Assembly (NCBI RefSeq): GCF_036248255.1
Contig: NZ_CP109178.1
Span: 2,232,001 to 2,296,000 of the forward strand
Direction: 5' to 3'
Length of the DNA stretch: 64,000 nucleotides
Source of the DNA: Streptomyces sp. NBC_01717
Lineage (GTDB): Bacteria > Actinomycetota > Actinomycetes > Streptomycetales > Streptomycetaceae
This document shows positions 34,324 through 42,447 of this stretch, piece after piece. Below the pieces are notes generated by a model, which was not told where the DNA came from, made no database searches, and saw only the letters and a program-made list of their open reading frames with translations. Each line of letters begins with the position of its first letter. Within the stretch, counting starts at the first letter, position 1. The position numbers were made by a program, and so were the translations under genes.

Positions 34324-36744
34324 ATGAGCCTCGCGCAGTTGCACTACACCTCGGCCTCCGCGGGGGAAGACGGGGTCGGCGCACGGTTCACGGCGGTTGG
34401 TGGCGGCATACCCACGCCGGTGCTGACCGAGGCGGAGCAGCTGCTCGGTTACGAGCCTCCGACCGGGGCGCCGTACCATCCGACCGCCGCTGAACTCCGT
34501 GCGTTCCCCGAGACGTTCAGCTTCAGCGCGCTCTCCGACGGCAGCCATCTGCTGAGTCGTACCGTGGCAGTAGGGGGTTCCGGTGCCGGTCACTTCCACG
34601 CGCATGCGGTACATCTTCCGGCCGGCACGCGCCTGCCGGGGGACGCCCTCCCGATCACGGCGTGGCGGTCGCCGCGCTGGGCATCGACCACGCCCGACGG
34701 CGGTACGCCGGACCGCATATCGGCCCTCCCCGCCTCTGCCGCCTTCGGCCAGGAGACGCTCAACGACTTCGCGGTCTCCCGCAGCCCCTGGCTCGCGGCG
34801 GTCTTCGCCGATCTGCGCAAGGTGAGCGAGAAGCCGTCGTCGGCGCAGATCGTCCTCGTGGAGCGACAGAGCGCGGACGTGGCCCGGTGGATCGCGCTGG
34901 CCGGGGCCGTGCTCCCGCCGGAGGTCGCACAGCGGCTGACGTTCACCACGTACACCCGCCGCCCGGCACACTCCCCGCACCAGGTGATCGGCGTAATGCC
35001 GGACGACGCACACGAGCTGACCGGCCCGGGCTTCCGTGTGCACGCGTGCACCGGCCGCGCCCCGGAGGGTCCGGTGGACGATGCCTGGGCGGAGACGGTG
35101 GCCCGGATCTGGCGCGGCCGCGCACCGGAACTGTTCCGGGCAGCTGCCGGGCTGCCCGGCGAACCCTTCGCCGCCGGACCACTCGCCTTCACCGCACTGC
35201 ACGCGGGCATCGCGCTCGGCCCCGACGGGCGTGCCGCGGCCGCCGATTGGGCTGCCGAGAGGCCGTACGCGCTGGACGAACAGCAGGTGCACCGGCTGAC
35301 CACCGCGCTCACGGCACCGGCCGACGACCGTACCGCCGCCGAGTCCGCGTCGGTGGCCCGGCTGCTGGCGGCACTCGAGGGACGTGTCCCTGCCACCGCC
35401 ACGGCACCGCTCGCGGCACTGCTGGTGACGGAGGCGGTGCGGCGCAGCGACGCCGTGCTCGCGCTCCCGCCCCGGTCGGCGTTCGCCGAACCCGCCGCCG
35501 TCAAGGAGCTGGCCGAGGAGCTCGGTCCGGACCTGCTCGCCGAGCTCACCTCGGAAACGACGGAATCCACGGTCGGGGAGACCATCGGGCGCCAGGTGCA
35601 GTTGCTCCGGATCGCCCGGCTGCTCGACATGGATCTGACGGACCAACTTCCCTCGGTGGCCCGGCACATGGCCCGGACTCTGCTCGCAGCTCCGGCGCCG
35701 GGCAGCGGCCCCGCACTGCTCGACCTCCTGGACGAGCAGTTCGACGTCCGCACGGCGCTCCTCGGCGAACTCGACCAGCTCGCCCTGACCGCCCCCTCAG
35801 CCGCCGAAGAACTCCTCACCCGCGTCGCCCTCCCCTTCACCGGCGCGCAGGCGCTGCCGCATCTGCGGATGTGCGCCGAGGCGCCCCGCGCGAAGGAGCA
35901 GGGGTCCGACCGCATCATGGCGCTGCACACGGTGCTGCGCGCCGCCGGGTTCTCGCCCTTCGCCGAGCCGCTGGTACTGCGTACAGCCGTCGGGCTGATC
36001 TGGGGCGATGCCACCCCGACGGCGGGCCAGGCACGGCTCCTGCTCGGCGAGTCCGGCTCCGACTCCCACCGGACGGCCGGTACGTGGTCACACCTCGTCG
36101 CCGCGGCACTCTCCGCGCCTTCGGACGACGCGGAGGCCGCCGAACTCGCCCACGATCTGCTGCGCTGTTTCCCTCAGGAGATCGACGCGCGGGGCCGCGG
36201 TGCGCTGCGGCTGCTGGAGTTCGCCCGCGACGTCAGGTCCGGTGAGTCGGCGCCCGGCTGGCCCGACCGCGCAAAGGCTCTGCGCGCCCGCGCCGAGCCG
36301 GTGGAACCCACCGTGTTGGAGCACGCCTACGGCACCCTTGCCCACCGCCTGCTCGCATCGGAGCGCCCTGAGGCGGAGCTGTACGCATTCGTGCACAGCG
36401 ACGACCCTGACCTGATCGCGGCCTACGGCAGGGCCGCCCGCCACGACACCGTCCTGGCCCGGCTGCGGTCCGAACCGGCTTACGTGGCGGACTGCTTCAC
36501 CGTCTGGACCTCCCACCCGCACGCGGGCCGGGCCTGGAGTGAGACCCGGGCCGCGCTGCTGGAGGAGGTGCTGCGTCCAGTGGTGCGCGACTTGTCCGGC
36601 AGCGAGATCGCGGCGGTGGAGAAGGCCGCCGAACGGACGGGCAGCAGCCGCACGGCGGAGGCGTTCCGGACCTGGCGCCGTCGGCCGGGCACCTTCGGCA
36701 GACGACTGGGAAGCCGACTGGCGGCGCGGGTGCGGCGGAGCTGA
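34324..36744 (+). CDS. GTPase-associated protein 1 (GAP1)-related protein
   Basis: An 806-residue soluble protein. The N terminus (SLAQLHYTSASAGEDGVGAR, then LLGYEPPTGAPYHPTAAELR and FSFSALSDGSHLLSRTV) matches the GAP1-N domain of proteins encoded beside TRAFAC/dynamin-like GTPases in actinobacterial conflict-type loci. Residues ~180-230 hold the middle domain (LPPEVAQRLTFTTYTRRPAH); the C-terminal ~400 residues are helical repeats. No partner GTPase, kinase or vWA gene is next to it, so this copy is an orphan. The ATG at 34324 begins the conserved domain; a GAGGG site is nearby. The function is unknown, and a role in defence or signalling is only suggested by family context. Confidence 0.7.
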   Translation: MSLAQLHYTSASAGEDGVGARFTAVGGGIPTPVLTEAEQLLGYEPPTGAPYHPTAAELRAFPETFSFSALSDGSHLLSRTVAVGGSGAGHFHAHAVHLPAGTRLPGDALPITAWRSPRWASTTPDGGTPDRISALPASAAFGQETLNDFAVSRSPWLAAVFADLRKVSEKPSSAQIVLVERQSADVARWIALAGAVLPPEVAQRLTFTTYTRRPAHSPHQVIGVMPDDAHELTGPGFRVHACTGRAPEGPVDDAWAETVARIWRGRAPELFRAAAGLPGEPFAAGPLAFTALHAGIALGPDGRAAAADWAAERPYALDEQQVHRLTTALTAPADDRTAAESASVARLLAALEGRVPATATAPLAALLVTEAVRRSDAVLALPPRSAFAEPAAVKELAEELGPDLLAELTSETTESTVGETIGRQVQLLRIARLLDMDLTDQLPSVARHMARTLLAAPAPGSGPALLDLLDEQFDVRTALLGELDQLALTAPSAAEELLTRVALPFTGAQALPHLRMCAEAPRAKEQGSDRIMALHTVLRAAGFSPFAEPLVLRTAVGLIWGDATPTAGQARLLLGESGSDSHRTAGTWSHLVAAALSAPSDDAEAAELAHDLLRCFPQEIDARGRGALRLLEFARDVRSGESAPGWPDRAKALRARAEPVEPTVLEHAYGTLAHRLLASERPEAELYAFVHSDDPDLIAAYGRAARHDTVLARLRSEPAYVADCFTVWTSHPHAGRAWSETRAALLEEVLRPVVRDLSGSEIAAVEKAAERTGSSRTAEAFRTWRRRPGTFGRRLGSRLAARVRRS

Positions 36745-36917
36745 GGGCTGTCCCGGTCTCGCTGCGGATCACACCACGCGACGTCGGCTGCCCCGCTCGT
36801 CTTCAGCTGTCCGGTCACGGTCTGTGGTCGGCGGTTCGCCATCTCTGCGAGAGCTGATCGTGGAGCCCGGACCCAATTCGGTTGGCAGCAGCGCGCCCAT
36901 GCCGTGAACTTCAGCCC

Positions 36918-37685
36918 ATGACTTTCATAACTGAGGTGCGACGCACGGCCATTGTCACCGGCGCGGCACGCGGCATCGGTGCCGCGGTGGCCAGGCAGCT
37001 GGCCCACGACGGCCTGGCGGTCGGCGTGATCGACCTGGACGAGGCGGACTGCGCCGGCACGGTGGATGCCATCAGGGGCGACGGCGGGTGGGCGGTGGCG
37101 GTCGCCGCTGATGTCGCGGACGAGGCCGCGGTGACCGCCGCTGTCGCCCGGGTCACCACCGAACTGGGTCCGCCGACGGTGCTGGTCAACAACGCCGGTG
37201 TCGGTCCCCGTGCCGATCTCGTGGAGATGACCACGGAGCAGTGGGACACGGTCCTGGGGATCAATCTGCGCGGCCCGTTCTTCGCCACCCGAGCCGTCAC
37301 CCCACACATGATCACGGCCGGCTGGGGGCGGATCGTCACCATGTCGAGCATCTCCGCGGTCGGCGACGCCGCCCGTGTCGACTACGCCAGCGCGAAGGCG
37401 GGTCTGGTCGGCTTCACCAAGTCGCTCGCCCTGCAGCTCGGCCGGCACGGCATCACGGCCAACGCCATCGCCCCGGGCTTCGTGGTGAGCGACATGACCA
37501 GGACCTCGGCTCGCCGGCTGGGCCTCGGCTTCGAGGAGTTCCAGCGCAACGCGGCGCAGTCCATTCCGGTCGGCAGAGTGGGTCAGCCGGAGGACATCGC
37601 CCATACCGCGTCCTACCTTGTGAGCCCCGGGGCGGCGTTCGTCTCCGGCCAGGTCATCTATGTGGCGGGCGGTCCGGTGGACTGA
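36918..37685 (+). CDS. Short-chain dehydrogenase/reductase (FabG-like)
   Basis: A 255-residue classical SDR. The cofactor motif is AIVTGAARGIGAAVARQL (TGxxxGIG, ~residue 15), then VLVNNAGVGPRADLVEM, catalytic serine in IVTMSSISAVGD (~140) and YASAK (Tyr and Lys, ~155). IDLDEAD after the second strand suggests NAD use. Similarity is to 3-oxoacyl-ACP reductase-like enzymes; the substrate is unknown. The ATG at 36918 gives standard SDR length, but no good ribosome site precedes it. It converges on the end of the injection-system operon and shares a terminator hairpin. Confidence 0.85.
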   Translation: MTFITEVRRTAIVTGAARGIGAAVARQLAHDGLAVGVIDLDEADCAGTVDAIRGDGGWAVAVAADVADEAAVTAAVARVTTELGPPTVLVNNAGVGPRADLVEMTTEQWDTVLGINLRGPFFATRAVTPHMITAGWGRIVTMSSISAVGDAARVDYASAKAGLVGFTKSLALQLGRHGITANAIAPGFVVSDMTRTSARRLGLGFEEFQRNAAQSIPVGRVGQPEDIAHTASYLVSPGAAFVSGQVIYVAGGPVD

Positions 37686-37694
37686 CATCACCGT

Positions 37695-37727
37695 CCGGGC
37701 GGCCCTTTCGAGGAGAGGTCCGCCCGG
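37695..37727. terminator. Bidirectional terminator at the end of the injection-system operon
   Basis: CCGGGCGG (37695-37702) pairs with CCGCCCGG (37720-37727), and the stem can extend past a one-base mismatch. It lies between the SDR stop and the amidase stop, which converge, and should end both transcripts. Confidence 0.65.
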
Positions 37728-37747
37728 CCGGCGACGGGTGCGGTGGA

Positions 37748-38632
37748 TCAGACGTTGGGCACCTTGAGCCTGTCCCAGCTCGCCTTGCCCGGAATGCCGT
37801 CCGCGTCGGTCCCCAGGTAGCCCAGCTTGCGCTGCCACGCGGCGTACGACTTGCGGTCCGCCTCCGACCAGTCCGGACCCGGACCGACCTCGTACCTTCC
37901 GCAGCCCTCGGCCACCAGTCTCTTTCCCATCGCTGTGATGACGGCGCTGTGCCGGCCCGCCCGGAAGAACGTGGCTCCGGGAAAAGGCTCCAGCTTCGCC
38001 GGGGGCTTCGGCGCGGGCGGCTTCGACGGGCCGTCCGGCGTGCCGCCGAGACGTGCCCCGATCCGGCTGCGCATCGAGTCCATGGTGAACCCGCGCGGGT
38101 CGATCTTCCCCGGCTGCCACTCCTTGTGGCCGATCACCGAGCGTTGGGACCAGCCGTGTGCCCGGCAGATCGCGGCCGCCGCCTTCTCGATGGCCTCCAG
38201 CTGAGCCGCCGGCCACGGGTCCTTGCCGTCGCCGAGGTTGACGCACTCGAAGCCGTAGAAGGAGCGGTTGCCGTCGGTGTTGGCCTCGTTGTCGGAGGGC
38301 AGGGCCGACTCGTTGATCACCGCGCGCAGGACGTCGTCGTCGCCGAGCCCGGCGTGATTGGCGCGGCCATGACCGACCAGGTGGACCGTGCCGTCCTTGG
38401 CTATCACCCCGTGACACAGCGGCCCCGGCAGGCTGGAGTGGCCGTTGTAGCAGATGTCCACGGAGTTCTGGGTGCCCGAGGTCACGGTGTGATGGATCAT
38501 CACGCCGTGCATGGGCCCCCATGGGCCCTTGTGGTTGCGGTTGTGCGTGCGCCAGCTCCGGTGCTCGACGACGCGCAGACCTTCGTCCCGGAGGGCCTTG
38601 AGCAGTCTGTCGGCGGACAGAGGCGTTGCCAT
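37748..38632 (-). CDS. N-acetylmuramoyl-L-alanine amidase with peptidoglycan-binding tail
   Basis: A 294-residue cell-wall hydrolase. Residues ~30-190 form an amidase_2/PGRP domain with zinc-ligand histidines in GVMIHHTVTSGTQN, the NHAGLGDD loop and VIGHKEWQPGKIDPRGF. Residues ~225-294 form a helical wall-binding unit (SYAAWQRKLGYLGTDADGIP, then GKASWDRLKV). There is no signal peptide, so it resembles phage endolysins that reach the wall by another route. It is the last gene of the contractile-system operon, 28 bases after the DUF6519 gene, and may help the injection system or its release pass the producer's wall, or be a delivered effector. Both are inferences. Confidence 0.87.
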   Translation of the reverse strand: MATPLSADRLLKALRDEGLRVVEHRSWRTHNRNHKGPWGPMHGVMIHHTVTSGTQNSVDICYNGHSSLPGPLCHGVIAKDGTVHLVGHGRANHAGLGDDDVLRAVINESALPSDNEANTDGNRSFYGFECVNLGDGKDPWPAAQLEAIEKAAAAICRAHGWSQRSVIGHKEWQPGKIDPRGFTMDSMRSRIGARLGGTPDGPSKPPAPKPPAKLEPFPGATFFRAGRHSAVITAMGKRLVAEGCGRYEVGPGPDWSEADRKSYAAWQRKLGYLGTDADGIPGKASWDRLKVPNV

Positions 38633-38660
38633 CGTGGTGCTCCTTTTCTCTGGTGATGCG

Positions 38661-40241
38661 TCAGTTCCCGTGCTGGGCCTCGTCGTCCTGCGCCGTCGTC
38701 GGCACGCCCGGACCGGTCGCGGCAGCGGCCTCCGCCGCCTTGGCCTCCGCCTCGGCCGCGGCCTCCGCCGCCAGCTCCTCCTCGTTCGCGGCGGGGATGA
38801 CGGCAGCCAGCGGTCCGAACGTCATCCGCAGATCCGGGACCGAGCCCTCCCCCAGTACCCAGGCCAGTGGCGCGTAGTGGACCTGGATCCCCATCGGGGA
38901 CTGCAGCAGCGGCCGGCGGGCCGCGTCCGTCGGCCATTCGACATTCCCCGTCGCCGTACGGGCCGGGACGGTCCAGAAGTCACCGGCCCGATACGTCCTG
39001 CCCGGCTCGAAGTACACGAGCACTCCGTCCTCCAGCGGCAGCCAGCCGCCTTCCTCGATACGGAGGGCGCCACCTCGCAACTTGGCCGCCGTCTGCTTCG
39101 TACGGCCCGCTCCTGCCCCGTACCGGGAAGCGGACCGCTGGTCCCAGCGCCGCAGGAACGGGTGGAGTTCGGGTCGCCGTCCGACCGAAGGATCCGGCTC
39201 GCCGGAGAGCCGCACCCGCCGCCCCGGCAGGTCGACCTCCTCGACGCGCAGCAGTGGCAGCGGCTCGCCCCGGCTGGTGTAGGCGGTGTCCACGAGCTCC
39301 ACCCAGTCGCCCACATTCAGGTCGAGCTTGTCGTCGCTGCCGAGGGAGGCCAGCTCCACCCACGTACCGTCGAGTCCGTCGACCGGGAAGGTCACCGAGC
39401 CGTTCTCCCGCGACCACTTGAAGGTCGCCTCCTTGGCCGTTCCACCCTCGTGGATCTCCACGCGGTACATCTGGTTCTCCTGGCCCCGGTACCGGGCGTC
39501 CGGCTTCACCAGGCAGGGGTCCTCGTCGGCGTGCTCAGGCCGCTCGCTGCGCGCCGCCATCCGTGCGGTCGGCGCCTGCGCGGCCGCCCACTGCGCAAAC
39601 GCGGCGCGGACCTCGTCCTTGCTCGCCCCGTCCGCCAGGTCCAGCTGTGTGCCGGGCAGCGGCAGCACCTGCCAGACGGTCTTGAGCCGGGCTGCGGTGT
39701 CGGGCATCGCCGAGCCCAGCGCCACCTCACGCAGCAGCGGGTCCTCGGCCGCGGTCACCGAGCGCTCCCACACCTTGAGGTAGGCCAGATAAGGGAATTG
39801 GCCGGGCAGCCGGTCACCGGGGCGTTCCGCGTCGCGGTATCCGTCGGGCTGGTCCCAGTACGTCCAGGTCGCCGCAGGCTGCTCGTCCGCCGGGGCGTCC
39901 TTGTCGCCGTCCTCCGTGGCGTGTCCGGCGTCGACGACCGGGACGCCGGCCTGCGGACGCGTCGCGTCCACCAGAATGCCGTCCACGTAGTAGCGGCCGC
40001 CGCCGATGGACAGATCGTCCAGCTCCCGGCCGCCGCTCACGAAACCAAGCGCGAAGCCGGTTGCGCCGCCCGGGCCGCCGTGCTGCCCGATCAGATCGGC
40101 TGCGGTCGTACGAGCCTGCAGCAGCTGGATGGCGGCCTGCTCGTTGGCGTCCGCGTCGAGCTGTACCCGGCCCTGCTGTGCGATCACCGCCGAGTAGTGC
40201 CGGTCCGGCCGGAAGGTGTTGCGGGAGATGTCTGCGTACAT
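38661..40241 (-). CDS. DUF6519 protein of the contractile injection system
   Basis: A 526-residue protein. The first ~45 residues (DISRNTFRPDRHYSAVIAQQ, then GRVQLDADANEQAAIQLLQ) are the DUF6519 signature, found in tail/baseplate clusters of contractile systems. The middle is beta-rich (NQMYRVEIHEGG, FKWSRENGSVTFPVDG, VEEVDLPGRRVRLSGEPDP), like fibre or carbohydrate-contacting domains. The last ~45 residues are an Ala/Glu-rich disordered tail. It is probably a surface or fibre-like baseplate part. The ATG at 40241 is supported by the signature; upstream in-frame sequence overlaps the next gene antisense and is not used. Confidence 0.75.
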   Translation of the reverse strand: MYADISRNTFRPDRHYSAVIAQQGRVQLDADANEQAAIQLLQARTTAADLIGQHGGPGGATGFALGFVSGGRELDDLSIGGGRYYVDGILVDATRPQAGVPVVDAGHATEDGDKDAPADEQPAATWTYWDQPDGYRDAERPGDRLPGQFPYLAYLKVWERSVTAAEDPLLREVALGSAMPDTAARLKTVWQVLPLPGTQLDLADGASKDEVRAAFAQWAAAQAPTARMAARSERPEHADEDPCLVKPDARYRGQENQMYRVEIHEGGTAKEATFKWSRENGSVTFPVDGLDGTWVELASLGSDDKLDLNVGDWVELVDTAYTSRGEPLPLLRVEEVDLPGRRVRLSGEPDPSVGRRPELHPFLRRWDQRSASRYGAGAGRTKQTAAKLRGGALRIEEGGWLPLEDGVLVYFEPGRTYRAGDFWTVPARTATGNVEWPTDAARRPLLQSPMGIQVHYAPLAWVLGEGSVPDLRMTFGPLAAVIPAANEEELAAEAAAEAEAKAAEAAAATGPGVPTTAQDDEAQHGN

Positions 40242-40287
40242 GGGAAGGGGTCCCCCTCGGAAGTTCGTACGTCGGTGAGAAGTCGTG

Positions 40288-42447
40288 TCAGGTGACGGGG
40301 ATGATCCCGGCGTCGGTACCGGCCGGGGTGTACTCGGCGAGGCGGGCCCGCAGGCTGTCCTCGCGCTGCGGCTGGTAGAGGTCGTGGAAGGCGCCCATCT
40401 CGGAGCCGTCCTCGGCACCGCGCCTGATCTCGTCGGCGCAGCCTGCGGCCGGCTGTCCGTAGGCGGGAGTGCCGTACCGCTCGCCGGCGAACAGCGGTCG
40501 TACCCGCTGAGCCTCCTCGTGGCCTGCCAGGTCCGGTTGGCAGCGGTGCCGGCGTGGCGTCCGGGACCCGGGCGGCACGTACGAGAAGCGCACGCAGCCG
40601 ATGCCCCGCCGGGCCACTCGCATCGGCCCGGTGAAGATGCTGTTCTCGGCGATCTCCACCGCGTGGGTGTGGACCTCGCCGATGACGGTGGTGCGGTGCG
40701 CGTACAGAACGGCATGCGCATGGCGGCAGTCCGGCGCCGAGAGCGCCGCCCGGTCGTGTCCTGTGGCATCGAGGATGCTGTCCCGGATGTGGATGGGCAG
40801 CGGATCGTGGCGTACTTCGTCGCCGATGACCTCGATGGTGCCCAGGATGCTGCGCTCGATGGACACGCACGCGGTGGTCCGGTCCAGGACCAGGCTCGGT
40901 TCCTCGGGCGAGTGCGGGTCGCACTCCGGCTCCAGCGACCAGCCCGGTACGAGCGTGCAGTGCCGCAGCACGACCGCGCCGACCGGACCGGTGACATTGA
41001 GCCCGCGACCGGTGATCAGCAGACCGTCGAGCACGATCCGCGGAGGCTCACCCTCGCAGTCCTCCTGGGCACGGATGTTGAGCGCGTCGGGCCGGTTGCT
41101 GTACCAGTCGAGCAGCCGGATCACCGGCCGTGTGCCCTCGGCGGCCCGCACTTCGAGACGGTCGCCCGGATCCAGATCGAAGTCCAGCTGCTCCTGGTAG
41201 GCGCCGCTGTGCGTGATCTCGATGATGCCGTCGGGGCCGCACCGCCCGGAACGCCGGTCGCGCTGCCAGTCGTTGTACGCGTCCGTGATCCGCTGGTAGC
41301 TCTGGCCGGGGCCGACGCGGTAGAACTTTGCGGCCGTCGGTGTCTCCCGATCGCGCGGGTACTCTCCGCCGCCCATGTCGTCCGCGAACGCGTAGTGGTA
41401 GGTGACCCAGACGCCCTGCCGCGGCGCGGACCGCGAACCGAAGGCGATCCGGCCGAGCGCCGGATCGACGGCCACCTGGCCGCGCTTGGGCCGGTAGCGC
41501 CAGTGGGTCAGATCCGCCACCACGATGTCCGACAGCGGCACCGGCTCGTCCTGGCCGTCACGCCAGATCGTGAAGCTCTTGCCCGGCCCGTAGTAGTCGG
41601 CGAGCCGGTCGGCGAGCTGCCGGCGGCGGATGTACGCGGGAACGTTGTCGATCGTCGCGATATGGGTCGCGGACGGCTCCGGCACCGGCTTGGTCACCAG
41701 CGGAGCGTCATTGCCGAGAATCGAGAAGGTGTAGAGGTTGCGGGCCCGGTCGATGCAGTACGCGGGCGAGCCCGTCAGGTGATACGGCTTCAGCCGCCAG
41801 ACGAAAAGGCCTACCCCGGCCGGCGAGTAACCGCCTTGGGTGCGTGCGGAGTCGGTCCGGCGCACATTCACCGACTGCGCGACCGTGCCGAACGGCCCGC
41901 CCGCCAGGTCCAGCGCGGCCCCTTCCCGTACGTCCACGAGCCTGCCGCGCTCCAGGCGGCGCCCGTCGGCGGCCTCCGTGCCCGATCCGTACAGCTTCAC
42001 GGGCTGCTGGTGCGAGACGAGCCGGGAGAACTCCACGGCCCGCGAAGGCCATCCGGCCACGTCCTCCGCCAGCTCCTCGAGCAGCGCGAGGGTGCCCTTG
42101 CGCCGTCGGTTGGCGACCGTGGCGGCCACATCGCGGCGCGGCGCCAGGGCCTCGGCGAGGCGCAGCCGCGAATCGGCCCCGCCCTCGCCCTCAAGTCCCT
42201 GTGCCTGTACCCGTTCATAGCCCGGCAGGGGTGAGTAGCCGACCAGATCGCCCAAGTACGGAAGGACCCAGGGCGCGGCCGTCTCGACGAACCAGTCCTC
42301 GTACCCCTGCTCGACTCCGTCCCGCACCCGGTCCACCTGCTCGGCCATCACCGCGAGCAGCGCGCGCAGCGGCTCGCCGCCCTCCGCGTCCCGCAGGCGG
42401 TGCCACTGCGGGAGCAGATCCGCGAGGCCGTCCGGTTCCCTGGTCAT
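40288..42447 (-). CDS. Tail protein I-like protein with beta-helix domain
   Basis: A 719-residue protein. The N terminus (LLPQWHRLRDAEGGEPLRAL, then VPRY-like PWVLPYLGDLVGYSPLPGY) matches phage tail protein I/gpI, the wedge piece that joins fibres to the baseplate. Residues ~360-600 carry repeated right-handed beta-helix-like strands (RPVIRLLDWYSNRPDALNIR, IVLDGLLITGRGLNVTG, ISIERSILGTIEVIGDEV-type units), as in fibre or pectate-lyase-fold parts. A C-terminal Arg/Pro-rich tail follows. Its start overlaps the stop of the large baseplate gene by ATGA. The role is as a structural baseplate-fibre adaptor. Confidence 0.78.
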   Translation of the reverse strand: MTREPDGLADLLPQWHRLRDAEGGEPLRALLAVMAEQVDRVRDGVEQGYEDWFVETAAPWVLPYLGDLVGYSPLPGYERVQAQGLEGEGGADSRLRLAEALAPRRDVAATVANRRRKGTLALLEELAEDVAGWPSRAVEFSRLVSHQQPVKLYGSGTEAADGRRLERGRLVDVREGAALDLAGGPFGTVAQSVNVRRTDSARTQGGYSPAGVGLFVWRLKPYHLTGSPAYCIDRARNLYTFSILGNDAPLVTKPVPEPSATHIATIDNVPAYIRRRQLADRLADYYGPGKSFTIWRDGQDEPVPLSDIVVADLTHWRYRPKRGQVAVDPALGRIAFGSRSAPRQGVWVTYHYAFADDMGGGEYPRDRETPTAAKFYRVGPGQSYQRITDAYNDWQRDRRSGRCGPDGIIEITHSGAYQEQLDFDLDPGDRLEVRAAEGTRPVIRLLDWYSNRPDALNIRAQEDCEGEPPRIVLDGLLITGRGLNVTGPVGAVVLRHCTLVPGWSLEPECDPHSPEEPSLVLDRTTACVSIERSILGTIEVIGDEVRHDPLPIHIRDSILDATGHDRAALSAPDCRHAHAVLYAHRTTVIGEVHTHAVEIAENSIFTGPMRVARRGIGCVRFSYVPPGSRTPRRHRCQPDLAGHEEAQRVRPLFAGERYGTPAYGQPAAGCADEIRRGAEDGSEMGAFHDLYQPQREDSLRARLAEYTPAGTDAGIIPVT

